Shown one piece after another: positions 35,508-47,895 of a stretch of 64,000 bases of DNA. Under the pieces are notes generated by a model that ran no database searches, had not been told where the DNA came from, and worked only from the letters and a program-made list of their open reading frames with translations. Origin of the DNA: Diphasiastrum complanatum (Eukaryota > Streptophyta > Lycopodiopsida > Lycopodiales > Lycopodiaceae); the NCBI GenBank assembly GCA_029204225.1, contig CM055102.1:49224522-49288521 (forward strand). Reading direction: 5' to 3'. The translations under genes and the position numbers were made by a program. Positions within the stretch are counted from its first letter, which is position 1. Every line of letters starts with the position of its first letter.

Positions 35508-36627
35508 ATGTTTTATAAAAGACAAGAAAAGTCAAACACAATGTCTAATATCTGGGAGGAACCCAAATTGTATTTCAAACCTACAGTAGCTGGCAAAGTT
35601 GTATGCTCAAAAGCATATCAAGATTTGCTTGGAATCTCCCATGGAATGTTCTGGCAAATAATTGCAAAGGCACGTTGCAATATTGTATACAGATTTCATG
35701 AAAATATGGGAACTTTCAAACAACATGAATGTTCATCACATGGGATGGCCGTAATGAGTGGGATTTTAGAAAAGCATGTGTTGCCTCAACTGCATCTACA
35801 AGATGTATCAAAAGACGGCGTTGTTCTTTGTGAACACCATCTCCCCCTAGGTATGCGTAAAGATGATATATTCAAAACCATAAACACACAACTTACGGAC
35901 TCTTGTATGTCTACAGTTTCCAAAACAACAGTCTATCGGATGTGGAGATGAGAGTTTGAACATGGGAAGGCTCCAGCAAAGCAAAGAATGTTGAAATTCA
36001 AAACATGTGATGACTTCAAAAATGCGATGGAGACAACTCCTGACACTAGGGTGCATGATCATTATATTGTAATGAGACATCATCATCTGCATCACATTTT
36101 TTATTCAAGAAAGTTGTATACGTATTAGAAAGAAGAATCAAGATCACATCCTGAGCAATCTTTGTGCCTCATCATTGATGGAATGGATCAAAATACAACA
36201 ACATTATCCCGTTTTAAGAGGACTCCTCCCAAATTGGAAGGTAGTCATTTTTTTGAAAATGCATGTTTGCGGGGTGCTAGTTCATGGATTCAAATTGCTT
36301 TGTGATGTTTGGATTGATACCTTGCATGCTCATGATAGCAACCAAGTTGCCATATCAATAATGCGAGCAATAAGAAATGTGCATGCATCACGTGGTAATT
36401 TGCCTCCGATTTTGCATGTCCAAGCTGACAATTGTTGGAGGGAGAATAAGAATAAATTTATCTTTGGTCTTTGTTCTATGTTAGTGGTGCATAACATCCT
36501 TCAAAAAGTGGAAATGGGATTTTTAATGGTTGGACACACACATGAAGACATTGACCAGGTTTTTACTGTCATCTCCAGAACATTGAAATCCCATTTAGTT
36601 CTTACAATGCTGGATATGCTAGCATGA
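35508..36627 (+). pseudogene. DUF7869-type transposase-like gene, broken
   Basis: The first frame (35508-35951) ends in a TGA at 35949-35951, and the same frame continues with FEHGKAPAKQRMLKF. Then LIIDGMDQNTTTLSRF, a frameshift near 36235, and in the next frame PPILHVQADNCWRENKNKF, GFLMVGHTHEDIDQVFTVIS. The DGMDQ, DNxxRENKN and VGHTHEDID motifs are typical of the DUF7869 proteins repeated in plant and animal genomes, probably a DDE-type transposase with the acidic residues in these three motifs. It lies between two copies of copia family D in opposite orientation. Confidence 0.7.
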
Positions 36628-37039
36628 ATTAGTCAAAAGATAGGTGGTAGTCGTACCTATTAAAAACTGAACTTCACTTTCCTTCATCCTTGACGTTCCA
36701 CGCGGCACAGTCTGATCTCATAGAGACAGACAACCGCAAGTACAATATGTTACAATGGAAGCTGACAACCGCAACTAACCAGCGTTTAGCATAGCCTTTA
36801 CTTTAAAAGATTAAGTTGAGCGTGATAACACTGCCCACAGATAACTCTGATTAAAAACAAACACTTACATAGCTTGATTCAACTAGTATATATATTTACA
36901 AGTGTCGAGAGACAAATATCTTATAAGCCTTAAATGCTATTTATGTCAGTCTTTGTGTATGTACAAAGTGGGTAACTGCCCTTGGGATATTTAGCGGTCT
37001 AGGTGTTTTAGGGTTGATGATAAGTTGGCGACGTCGGTC
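36628..37039. other. no gene seen
   Basis: AT-rich spacer after the transposase remnant; no terminal inverted repeat was recognised. Confidence 0.4.
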
Positions 37040-37345
37040 TGCCACTGTTGGGAAAAACCCGAAGGTGCCCTTAGACTAAAGGTATGTAAATCCCGAAGGT
37101 GCCTTTAGAGCGAAGGCGAAAAAATGCGAAAAAGACGAAGGTGGTCTTGAAATGAATTCCAAGGCATTCTAGCCACTGTGTCGCATTTTTCGTGAAGGTG
37201 CAAAAATGGTGAAAAAGATGAAGGTGGTCCAAAAATGGATTCCAAGGCATTCTGGCCACTATGTTGCATTTTTCGCGAAGGTGCGAAAAAGGTGAAGGTG
37301 TCTTAAAAATGTTTAAGGCACAAAAAATCTCAAAGGGAAAAATGT
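37040..37345. repeat. CGAAGGTG-type repeat, 83-bp units
   Basis: Two units of about 83 bp (starting near 37131 and 37214) share ATTCCAAGGCATTCT and GCATTTTTCG, flanked by further CGAAGGTGC phrases. The same vocabulary (GAAGGTG, TTTTTCGC, GTCGCA) recurs inside both gypsy elements at 42420-43000 and 54590-54850. Confidence 0.65.
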
Positions 37346-37499
37346 AAAGGTCCGAAACATGTAGTCAGCCTTCGATTTTTAGGATGCTCATTACTTGAAC
37401 GATTTATTTAAGGCTGAGCATAAGAAATCTAACACTAAATCTATAACTCTACTTATTGATAACAGATTTGTAGAGAGTTTAGGAGCATATAAAGTCTTT

Positions 37500-38098
37500 G
37501 ATAGTAGTTTGAATTGATCATGCTAGAATCGCAATCTTATAGTACCTTTACCTTCAATAGTGTGAGTACTATTGTCACCAAGATGAACAAATTTCTTTGT
37601 GTTGTAAGGCATGTAGGAGCTGAAAATCTCACGTTGATTAGTCATGTGTTGAGTTGCTCCAGAATCAATAAACCTGAATCATCCAAAAATGCGCTTTGGT
37701 CTTTGACCATAAATGCGCCTTCGTCCACTTCGACCTAGGGAGATGATGAAACCGTGTTTGCTTATTTATCAAGTTGCTTAGCTGCATTCTTCACTTGGAG
37801 AATTCAACAATCCTTGATCTCATGATTATTGTGCTTGCAATACCTGCAAAACATCTTCTTCTTCGACTATGGATTTGATGATTGTCCTTGACTTTGAGTC
37901 GGCTTCTGATTCGTTGCAGCCTTCTTGGAGCTTTTCTACTTTTGTCACTTAGAACCTTTGTTGAAATATAGAGTTTGAGAGGAGGAAGTAGACAAAGCAT
38001 CTTGACTTCTTCTATTGTCTTCTTGCAGCAACATAGTGATAACTCTAGTAAGAGTTAAATCTGAGTGTGTCGATATGATTATCACCCAACTCTCATAT
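37500..38098 (-). pseudogene. copia D' gag end and protease start
   Basis: On the minus strand from the boundary at 38098: YESWVIIISTHSDLTLTRV, then LLQEDNRRSQDALSTSSS, a zinc knuckle CRYCKHNNHEIKDC (CX2CX4HX4C) near 37845, then RFIDSGATQHMTNQ, the copia protease active site DSGA, near 37670. Frameshifts separate these. It is the same family as the gag at 34.2-35.0 kb. Its upstream part is cut off by the gypsy LTR at 38099. Confidence 0.75.
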
Positions 38099-39107
38099 AG
38101 TGGTGGCCTAGTCGTTATAGATTTCCACAAAATCAATGAATTAAGTAGTATAAAAGGTATGATCATTCTCCAAGAGAGAAAATAATCTCTTCTTTTGTAT
38201 GATAAGTGTATGTAAGAAGGTAAATGGAATGAGATGTGTAATATTCACAATGAATACTACAACGACATATCTAGTTATCCAAAGATATTTGGATAAATTG
38301 GCATCCAAAAACACCAATGGTGAAACGATTTGGTCAAGGTCTATGATTATAAAGGTTACTTTATCTTTCAGGATCTACAGATAACAGTAAGTAATCAAAT
38401 CAAACAGCAACTAGCAAATAGATTCCTCAAACAGAATCGTATTGGCTAATAATTCCTCTCAATCGAATATAGAGAATTAGTTCTTATCAGAGGTAGCAAA
38501 CAGAACAGAGCATCAAACAAGTTCATTATAGCACATAGCTCATTCAGAATTGAAAGAAGTTCTGCTTATGGTTATGCTTAATAGCTTCGTCACTAGTTAG
38601 AATTGTCGCTCTTTGGTGATGCCTGAAAATCCACGTTAGAGAACTGAAATTCAGTAATTTAATGAGAAATATGTGTGATGCAAACAGAGAAGTATCACAA
38701 ATAGTTACAAATCGTAGAGAGTGTATTTGCTCAATTGATAAGAAGTAATGATATAAGAGATGGCAGAGGAAAAGAATGCTCAAGCTTATAGAAATTGGCT
38801 TTTTTCTCTCTCTATTGATACTCGAATCTATGCGTATGTACAATGGCACAAAGTGTCGACCTTATAGGAACAATCATCGGCCTCAATGTCATCTACCAAC
38901 TATTAAGATGTCGGTTGAGATCTACTAATGCATCTCTATAGAACGTCGCACAAAACGTCGCGAGTTCTAACCTAAAAGTGAATTTACAAGGTGCAAATAG
39001 GCCTTTACATGAATTTAGACACTATAGCACATTCACATGTATAAACATTGAAATTTTTGCAATATAAAATAATAACTTTGGATAATGTGAAATTATGAGG
39101 CTCCACA
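38099..39107 (-). repeat. 3' LTR of gypsy element G2
   Basis: About 1.0 kb, homologous along its length to 59584-60605. Its left end is TGGTGGCC (the terminal bases slightly changed) and its right end is GGCTCCACA. It is joined directly to copia gag on the left. Confidence 0.85.
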
Positions 39108-42070
39108 TATCCCCTTCCTCAACTGTGCAGCGGCTCGCAAACAAATTTCTGCTGGCTGGCTTTCTATGAAAAATGGCTTTTGCTCGGGCCTCATTTTCTT
39201 CATTAACTTGTTCTAGGGTCATCCCTTTTGTAGCAAGGAAGTAGTTATTCTTCTGATTGTGATATTCCTGAAAAGATAGATTTGGATAACCTCCCATTCC
39301 GCGATTGCCCAATGGTGCCAAAAGGTTGTCGATCAATGTATTATTTACAAGATGAGTGTACCAACTATCCTCAAACAAGGTTTCAGACATCTCAGCAGAA
39401 GGGACAGTTAGTGAGAGAGCTGCATATGTATACTCTGGAAATTTCTCTTTAATGTACAATTGTTGAATGGATAGAAGTGCATAGGAAATGAGAGAACCAA
39501 TATTTACATAATTGTAAGTATGGTATGGTCTGGTTATTGGATTAATGGAACAAAGTATGGTAAGTATGGTCTAATTATTGGATTAATGGAGCAAAGTATA
39601 TTATTTGCTATAACTTCCTCCAAATAATGAGAATAGTTAGCTTTCCAATCCGTGTAAATTTTCCACAGATCAGGGAATAATATTCGACTGGCGAATCTAG
39701 AAGGAATTGGATTAGGGCTAGGGACAACTTCTTTAATATCAAAAATGTTGATTGAGTCTAGCTTATTTTGATACTCATCCAGAGCAGGAAAAATATTATT
39801 TTCAAATGTTTTTAGATACTCTAGAATATATATATACAAAGATCTTGTAACAACATGGATATAGTTAGTTTGCACATTGAACTTATTCTGAACAATGGAA
39901 AAAGTAAAAAAAAAAATTTGGTGCACTGTTAGCTTGGCCCAAAAAGTGTTTAGGTTAGAGAAAGTCCAAGGGCTTTCCCATTGTTCTTTAGTATAACTAA
40001 AAAGTTTTGGTAAAAGAAGGTAATCCATTCTCCACTGGAGTTTTAAACTATAGAAAGGTGGAAGAAAAATGGTTAGTTCATGTTGGAATGTCTGAAATTC
40101 TATCCTTAGCAGTGAATACACTACCTTGTTTTTCCTCTCGACAGCTCCACTTTGTGATGCTTCAGCTTGCTGCGAAATGATTGCTATAGTTGTTGGTTGG
40201 TCTGCAACAGCTTTGTCACGTTGATTTTGGCTTCACAACATCCTCAAGATCAGTCTGGATCTCTTGATCTTTCTAGATTTTCTTAAAAACAATATCCATT
40301 TGGATGGCCTTCTCTGATGTATCTTTGGTTGGCTCATCCATCTGTGTAGACTGGTCTTGGCGCTGGACAGGTTCTTTGTCTTTAAAATTTTGGATTTGGC
40401 TTGATTGAAACTTAGCCTCTTTCAGTTCTTCTTTTAATTTCTCATATGCAGCCATTTGGGGTTGCAAATATCGTAGCTAGAAGATCTGGATAATTCTTTC
40501 TTGTACATCCTTCCAAGCTGTTGGGTCGATCCTGTATCTCCCATGATATACACAGGCTCCCAATGTTACTTCGATGCTTATTCGTTCTCTTCGGCCTGTT
40601 TCTTATAAATCTGGTTGCCTTTCCTCAGCATGTCTGCAGAATTCTGCAGCTGGACAACAGAGTCTTGGAGCTACCTTTGACTTGTTTCAGCACTCTTCTT
40701 GTCGGCAATTGCGTCGTTGAGTTTGTCGCTCAGCTCCTTGTTACTACTCCGCAAAGTGGCTCGTGCATGTCTTTCCTCTTGCAAAAAAGCCTATAGGGTT
40801 TGGATCTGCTGCTTGAGCAATATATTTTCATTTTCAAAGGCATTAGACTGCTCCTGAATTGCTTCAAGTGCATCCAGCGTAGCATCCTGTCTACCTTTTG
40901 CTTCTTCCAGGGATGTATTTTTCTTGATTAGCTCCACTTGAGTTGCTTCAAGCTCTTTGCTTTTTAACTTTAGCTCGGCTTTGACCTCTTCCAACTCTTC
41001 ATTCCTCTAGGTTAGGTTTGTTTGAATGGAATCATATTTTGCTTCGAGCTTCCTCGAGACTTTCTCTAGGCTGACAAAATGTTGAATGGTTGCTTGTGTG
41101 TCTGAAAACAATGTACCAAAGGTCTTCAAATACAATTCTTCATCGAGGATTGGTGCCTCGGCATCACTTTCACTTTTCTGTTGAATATAAAAAATTGTTC
41201 ATCTTCTTTTGCTAGCTCTTGCTGGATATCTTCTTGAATCTGTCCTTGCTCAGCAACAATCTCTGTTTCTTCTTCTTCTTCAGTTTCTCGGCTCCTTTCT
41301 GCACTAGAAAGTGGCTTATAATGCAATGATAGAGAAGACATCCTCACTGAGCTCCCTTGTTGTTGGCTTGATGATGATGTGATCTCTGTTGTGGTTGCCT
41401 TTGATGCTCTCATTTGTGAATCAGCTTCAATTGAAGGGGCTAACTCTGGTAGCACCAATGCAATTCTGATATCTTCCTGCACAGACAGAACACCGACATG
41501 CATACATAGAATACCAAACTACAATCCTAGCTTGGAAAATTGATTAAACTTTACTAATATACAGAATTGCTTAAAAGCAATATGTCCGAAGGCGATGGGT
41601 TCTCCGTTCAAGGCTCTCAACAGGGATATCCCATATTTGTATTGGAAATGGTGTACTCTGGCTTCGGTAAAAATATGGAAGCAAGATCAAATCGCACGAA
41701 GCTCTTGAAATTGGGGTCTCTGATATAAGAAAGCTTATATCTCCTTTTCTCCAGATAAGCTTACTCCCAAAAAGCTCCGCTCCCAGTAATGAAGTCGGGC
41801 TTAGTAATAGGCATATTGTCGTCCATAGACAAACCTAAGGCACGACAATAAAGTCCTTCTATAATAATAATCTCTTGATTTCAGACAATGGTGAAAATAT
41901 GTCCCTCCTCTGTCTCGCTTAGATTTCAGATTAGTTCATGGCACACATTTGTAAGAATTACTAATGGATCAAATTGAAGGAGTCCTTCAATCCATGCTCG
42001 TACGGCTAATGGCTACAAAACCAGTAAGACTGGTTTTGGATGCGTTTTAAACACAATCGCTATAACGATA
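39022..42070 (-). pseudogene. G2 accessory coiled-coil ORF
   Basis: It follows integrase and precedes the 3' LTR in the sense orientation of the element. Readable from right to left: an N-terminal domain (IAIVFKTHPKPV, VRAWIEGLLQFDP, YIRDPNFKSFVRFDLASIF), an acidic/Gln linker (41500-41150), and a long heptad-rich coiled coil (KELEATQVELIKKNTSLEEA, EQSNAFENENILLKQQIQTL). Then come a Met/Gln domain and a C-terminal region ending in the LTR (GNRGMGGYPNLSFQEYHNQ). Several stops and frameshifts break it. G1 carries a homologous ORF with matching order, so it belongs to the element family. The position is that of env in plant gypsy lineages, but no signal peptide or membrane segment is evident. Function unknown. 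Confidence 0.65.
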
Positions 42071-42263
42071 GTAATGGTAAACTAGCGATGGCAGAAGAGA
42101 ACTTGATCATAAAAATTCGCAAAATCAGAAAACAAGAGTGATGGAAAATAGAAGTGTTTGCGGTTTTTGGAATATTGATGATATATCGGCGGATTAGACA
42201 AATATTTAATGAAAGCGTGTCCTTCATTTTGAAGGTACAGGCTCAACAATAAAGTATCTAGTC

Positions 42264-43000
42264 CTAAAAAAACAAAAATAAATAAATAAATGAAAAATAA
42301 ACAATATACACAAATGCTTCGCTCAGTTCACAAAAGTTTAACTCGGTATCTATGAGTATTGAACTGCAAAAATAATAATATACACAATCCATGAAACAAT
42401 GTATATGATATTGGTAGCGAAGATTGTCGTTTTTTTTCGTAAAACGGATGGTCAAAAAATGTATTGGCGAAAAATGTGAAGGTGTCGGGTTTTTCGCATA
42501 TTTCCAATATGCTGTTAACATGAAAACATGATGAAAACAAAGGAACGTAACAAAATGATATGCAACATACTAGCGAAATATTATATTTTTTTCGCAAATT
42601 TTTCGAAGGTCAAGGATATCCCAAAAAATGCGAAGGTTGGAGTGTCGCAATTTCCATGTTCCCAAAATGGTGGATTTACTTAACATAGCATATTCCAAAA
42701 TGGTGTCGGATTTTTTGCAAGGAATATAGTGACAATGATGAAGTGAAGGTATCGGCATTTTCACAAAAAATGCACCAAAGGTGTCGTCTTTTTTGCACAT
42801 TTTGCGAAGATGAAGGATTGACAAAAAGTGAAAATAACAAGTTTGGATGAAATGTGAACAGTTTTAAATTTTGTTACAATATATGGGCGAAAAATGCGAA
42901 GGTGCAAGTGTCGCAAATTTCGTGAATCACTGCAGTGGAAATTATTAGACCAAAGGTGACAAATTTTTCAAACTGGATAAAATGTGAATAGTATCAAAAA
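42264..43000. repeat. GAAGGTGTCG / TTTTTCGCA degenerate repeats
   Basis: A spacer between G2 integrase and the accessory ORF holds many short phrases such as GCGAAGGTG, AAAAATGCGAAGGT and GTGTCGGATTTTTTGC in both orientations. No gene. Confidence 0.6.
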
Positions 43001-43019
43001 ATTCTCTCAAATTTCTAGC

Positions 43020-45706
43020 CATATTCATCGGAAATTAGTCATAGTAGTGCTTCACTTTCGAGCCATTTACTCGAGTATCAAGTAAATGCCCATCAAGATC
43101 GGCTAACTGAATTGATCCATTGTTAAAAACTTCTATGACTTTGTAAGGTCCCATCCATCTCGTATGTAATTTCCCAAGAAACAACATGTGTTTGTTATCA
43201 TACAAAAGCACGTAGTCCCCTCGTTTGATTTTTATTTTTTTAATAAATTGATTGAAAATATTCTGAACTCATTCAGTCTTGATTGATGAAAGACGACGAA
43301 CCTCCTCCAGTTGCGTCAAAGCTATCATCCACTCCAAGAGACTATCATGTTCATCCATTCGCTCTTTATTATTAATGCGAAATGTCAGAACTTTCTAATT
43401 CTATTGGTAATATGGGATGCATTCCATACAAAAGATAGTATGTGATCTTTTCGGTAGTTTAGTATGCCCATAAGATAGATGATAACTTCTGATCCCAATC
43501 AGAAGAATGTGTTTCCGTTACTTTATTCAGAATTTTACACAAAATTCTATTTGCCCGCTCCGTAAGCCCATTTGCTTTTATATTATATGGAGTGGTTTGG
43601 CGATGTGTAACGGAGAAGTATGACAACATAGCCTCGATGGTTTGATTAAGGAAATTGGTTCCCCTATCACTAACGAGTTATAAGAGACATCCATAATGTG
43701 TGATAATATTTTGGAATAGAAACTTTGCTACAGTCTTAGCATCATCTTTAACTGTGGCTTTGGCCTCTGCCATCTTGGTAGCATACTCCGTAGCAACAAG
43801 AATGTAACATCAACAAGTTTTACGAGTGATCGGTTTGATAGGCCCTACAAAATCTATTCCCCACTTCTCAAAAGGTGCTAAGGGAATAATTGGAGTAAGC
43901 GGCCAATGCATCACAAAGCTGGGTTTTCCCATCCTCTTACATGCATCTCATTTTTGAATGAATAAGTTAACATCTCTATAGACGGTAGGCCACCAATATT
44001 TAGCATTAAGGATCTTTCTTGCAGTATTTTTAAGAGCATAGTGACCCCCCGAATCTTTCTCATGTAATGCAGTTATTACAATGGTCGTCTCGGTTGGTTC
44101 TAAACATCGGCGAAAACTATCGTCGGCTCCTAATTTATACAGTATATGATTTATAATCGTATAAGGTCCTACTTTTGAAAGAAAAAGTAGTTTTTTGTTG
44201 TTTATTAAAATGTTCAGGATAAACTGGTCCTGTAAAAAATTAATAATGTCCATATAAATGATGTTTCTGATTGAATACGCATTATATGTTCGTCCAGAAA
44301 TTCATCAGAAATGGGATCAAACTAATTTTTCATTTGGAGGCGGGATATATAATTAGCATTTTGATGATCCTTGCCTCTTCTTAATTCTACTTCATAATTA
44401 AACTCATCTAATAACAATACCCATCTAGCTACCCTACCCGGGTCATTCACTAAATGTTTCAATGCATAGTGATCTACATGAAAAATGAAAGGGTATCCTA
44501 AAAGATAATGAATAAATTTTTTTACTAAATAAATCATTCCTAGGGCTTCACGCTCTATAGCAAAATAGTTCTTTTCTAATGCTGCAAGTTGTCTACCCAC
44601 ATAATAAATGGGTAATCTATATTTTGGTCATCTTTCCGACTAAGCACTACACCTATTGCAAATGATGATATATCTAGATATACATGGCTTTTTAGCCCAA
44701 TTTGGAGGTCTAACTCCAGTTGCTTCTGCTAATGATTGTTTTAACTTATCAAAAGCTTGCTGATGGTCTTGTGACCAATGATACTCAACAGACTTTTATA
44801 ATAAACTTGTTAAAGGAGTTACTACTATGGCACACTCCTTAATTATCCTACGATAATATTCTACGTGTCTTAGAAATCCTCTAAGCTCTCGTAGATTAGT
44901 TGGTTCTAATAGCTCTAAAATTATTTTTACTTTTTTTATGTTGGCTTGAATGCGGTCCTTTGAAATTTTATGTCCTAACAGGATACCTTCCCTCATCCCG
45001 AAATAACACTTGGCCGGATGCAATTTAAGAGATGTCTCTTGACATCTTCTCAATGTCTTCTCTAATGCGTCTAAGTGGTCTTTAGTTGATGAATAGACAC
45101 AGAAATCGTCCGTCAAAACTTCTAAAAACTTTTGTAATTTTTTTTCAAAAATGTTCATCATCATACATTGGAATGTGGCACATTACAAAGACCAAAGGGC
45201 ATTCGCGTATACACGTACGTCTCCCAATTAGTGGTAAAAGTGGTCTTGGATCTATCTTCCTCCTTAATAAAAACTTGATTATAACTTGAGAATCCGTCTA
45301 AAAAACTATAATGTTCATGACCAGCTACCTGGTCAAGAATAGTATATGTATAAGGTAGAGGATGATAAGCCTTTGCTGTAGCAGCATTTAGTTTTCTAAA
45401 ATCTTGGCAAACTCTAATCTTGCCCATCTTCTTCTTAGGTACTATAACTATTGGTGACACCCACTCACTACTTAGAACATGATATATAAAACCCGCTCTA
45501 AGACATCTATCTAATTAGTCTTTAACTAGCAAGGAATACTTTGGATTCAATCTATATTGTCTCTATCTAACATATATTGTTCCCTGAATACGATCTATTC
45601 TATGTTCTCCCCATTTAACTAGTATTCCTATTAAATTATCCATCGACCAAGCAAATATGTTTTGATATTTTTGAAGAAGTATTATATACTCTTCACGTTC
45701 CTGGTC
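43020..45706 (-). pseudogene. G2 pol: RT, RNase H, integrase
   Basis: RT from about 45700: SPIVIVPKKKMGKIRVCQDF, HYSFLDGFSSYNQ (first catalytic Asp), RMPFGLCNVP, then after a frameshift LTDDFCVYS (the xDD active site, usually MDDF), YFGMREGILLGHKI and GFLRHVEYYRR. RNase H: EREALGMIYLVKKF and FHVDHYALKHLV. Then an HHCC finger (HEKDSGGHYALKN, AKYWWPTVYRDV) and an integrase core with WGIDFVGPIKPIT, VSDRGTNF and TPYNIKANGLTERANR. The order RT-RNase H-integrase and the sequence style are those of Ty3/gypsy; no chromodomain was seen. Multiple stops and frameshifts. The protease side is lost at 45706. Confidence 0.85.
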
Positions 45707-46046
45707 TGACCTGTCAAATCTCAACCAAAGGACTCCTGTCAAATCTCAACCGAAGGACTCCTATCAAATCTCAACCGATGGACCCTGTCAGATCTCGACC
45801 GGAGCACCCATCAGATCTGATCGAAGCACCCATCACATCTCGACTAAGGCACCCATCAGATCTTGATCGAAGCACCCATCAAATCTCGACCGAAGCACCC
45901 ATCATATCTCGACCGAAGAACCTATCAAATCTCAATCGGAGCGCTTCTGTCAAAACTCAACCGGAGTGACCTCTTCGATCTCGACCGGTGCATCTATTAA
46001 ATCTCCACCGGAGCACCCACTCCAATCTCAACCGGAGGTTCCAAGA
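45707..46046. repeat. minisatellite, ATCTCGACCGAAGCACCC units
   Basis: About 12 units of 27-30 bp of the type CATCAGATCTCGACCGAAG CACC, with variation in each copy. It begins exactly where G2 stops matching G1 and ends at the copia C LTR. Confidence 0.85.
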
Positions 46047-46461
46047 TGTTGGGATAGAGAGGTGGAAGAACAAATGACGAATACGAACGAGAAACGAACT
46101 CGAACAAGAAACAAACGAGAAGCGAACTCGAATAGAAAATGTTCGTGCAAAACGGAATGAATTATTTGACTCTCTCCCTAAGCATGACTATGCCTATCAG
46201 AATGAACAGAACTTTAGTGATAGAAATCACAGTCATTCTAGATTACGTAGCCAAACGTTTAATGGATGAAGCTCTAGATGAATAATTTGTAGCAAATTGC
46301 AAGACAAATTATCCGTCGCGAATGATTCGCGAAGAGCTAGACTATGCTCGACTAATAATTAGTCGCAAATGATTCATGAAAGACAAGACTAAAAGTTAAT
46401 CGTCTATTACCAAAAAGAGCAATTAGAAAGATCAGACAGAATGAAGAATAAGCATAGCAGT
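46047..46461 (-). repeat. copia C LTR, distal piece
   Basis: It begins TGTTGGGAT, the inverted partner of ATCCAACA at 61241-61248. The two pieces 46047-46461 and 60606-61248 together make one LTR of about 1.05 kb with TGTTGG/CCAACA ends, split by the gypsy G1 insertion. Confidence 0.6.
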
Positions 46462-46693
46462 TGTGGTGGCCTAGTCCTTATAGATTTTCACAAAATCGAT
46501 GAATTATGTAGTATAAAAGGTTTGATCGTTCCCCAAGAGAGAGAATAATCTCATCTTTTGCATGGTAACTATATGTATGATGGTAAACGGACTAGAATAT
46601 AAAAAATTCACAATGAATACTACAACGACATAACCGGTTATCCAGATATATTTTGGTAAATTGGCATCCAGGAACATCAATGGTGAAACAATT
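46462..46693 (-). repeat. G1 3' LTR, distal piece
   Basis: Matches 59584-59816 and 38099-38330 (TGTGGTGGCCTAGTC). It is cut at the TGGTC target of copia B and resumes at 51250. Confidence 0.85.
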
Positions 46694-46698
46694 TGGTC

Positions 46699-46961
46699 TG
46701 TTAAAAATCAATGATAAACTGCATTGTTACTGTTTACAAGGTACATTAATGTTGACAGCTGTGACCAACTGTCATTAGCCGTAGGCTAGTCTATTAGTCT
46801 ACTCATAGGTTTTCTCTCTCTATCAGGGGTTCCGGGTTTATTTGTACATTTTACATTCTGTATGAGTTAGTGTGAGAGAGTGACAGTGTGTGTTTTTCTT
46901 CCGCCTTCTTGTGGTGATTGCTTATGGTGAATGCTTGATGTTGCATATCTAATTCTTGACA
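46699..46961 (+). repeat. 5' LTR of copia B
   Basis: 263 bp. It is followed at 46962 by TGCTATCAGAGTAGC, a one-base variant of the usual TGGTATCAGAG primer site. Confidence 0.95.
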
Positions 46962-46973
46962 TGCTATCAGAGT
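46962..46973 (+). promoter_or_regulatory. copia B primer binding site
   Basis: TGCTATCAGAGT directly after the LTR corresponds to the initiator-Met tRNA primer site with G-to-C at the third base. Confidence 0.75.
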
Positions 46974-47895
46974 AGCAATAGTCCTGCATGTCTGATCAAT
47001 GGATACAGCTTGTCACAGGCTCTACAACGATGTGAGAAAGTCCTTCACGGGATGTGAAAGCTTGGAGAGATAAAAACGGCTGAAAGAAATCATTCTTTGG
47101 TGTATTTTGCAGGTTTGGAGCTCAGAATCATCAAAGGAAAATAAAGACACAGTCCCAGAGGCATCAGAACAGCCAGGACAACATCAAACAAGTTGAAAAT
47201 CTGTTGAGTGGGGAGATTTTTACAATACTTCCTAGTTGTTGTAAAAAGCACAGTCCCGGAGGCATCCAAAAGGACAGGGAAACATCAGACAGATTGAAAA
47301 TCTGTTGAGTGGGGGAGATTCTTACAATACTTCCTAGTTGTTGTGGAAAGTGCTATTTGTGTGAGAGGTTTGCCATGAAATCTCTCATTTGTATGTTTGG
47401 AGTACTACAAATCACACTAGATAGTATTTAGTACTGTCATTCAGAGTTAGAAAGCTTCATACTTTTCACATTATTGATATCTGTCTGTTTGAACAATCAC
47501 TCGTTTTGAAATCTAAGCAAAGAGGAGGCAGCGTAGCCGCCACGCCAAAGTAGAGAATCTAGAATATTCTCTTTGAAAGTTCCTATATTCTCCAATATCG
47601 GATCCAAGCGTGCTAGCTGAAGAGAAACCCGAGCAATCGTACATCCACGCTCCAGTCCGATATTGTCCGTACCGATATCGGATCTAAGCGCACGAGCTAA
47701 AGAAAATTTTGAGTAGTTGTACATCCGCGCTCCAATCCGGTATCGCATGCCCCAATATCGGATCTACGCGCACAAGTTAAGGAGGATCTTGAGCAGCCGT
47801 ACTTCCGTGCTCCATTCCGATATCAGGTGTATAACCAAAAAGAAATATATAGTTTTGTGGTGTGATAAATTACTTGATCTGGACTCATCTATTTA
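46974..47895 (+). other. copia B leader with 5' repeats
   Basis: A long untranslated leader. Two copies of an 80-100 bp phrase (CACAGTCCCRGAGGCATC ... TTACAATACTTCCTAGTTGTTGT) occur at about 47150-47245 and 47249-47342. Phrases of CGATATCGGATC-TAAGCGC type recur at 47595-47820, the third strongly palindromic. Packaging or dimerisation roles are possible but not shown. Confidence 0.55.

Noticed and set aside
45778-46160. Two + frames rich in Arg/Pro/Ser
   Set aside because: They are translations of the 27-30 bp minisatellite and of the copia C LTR.
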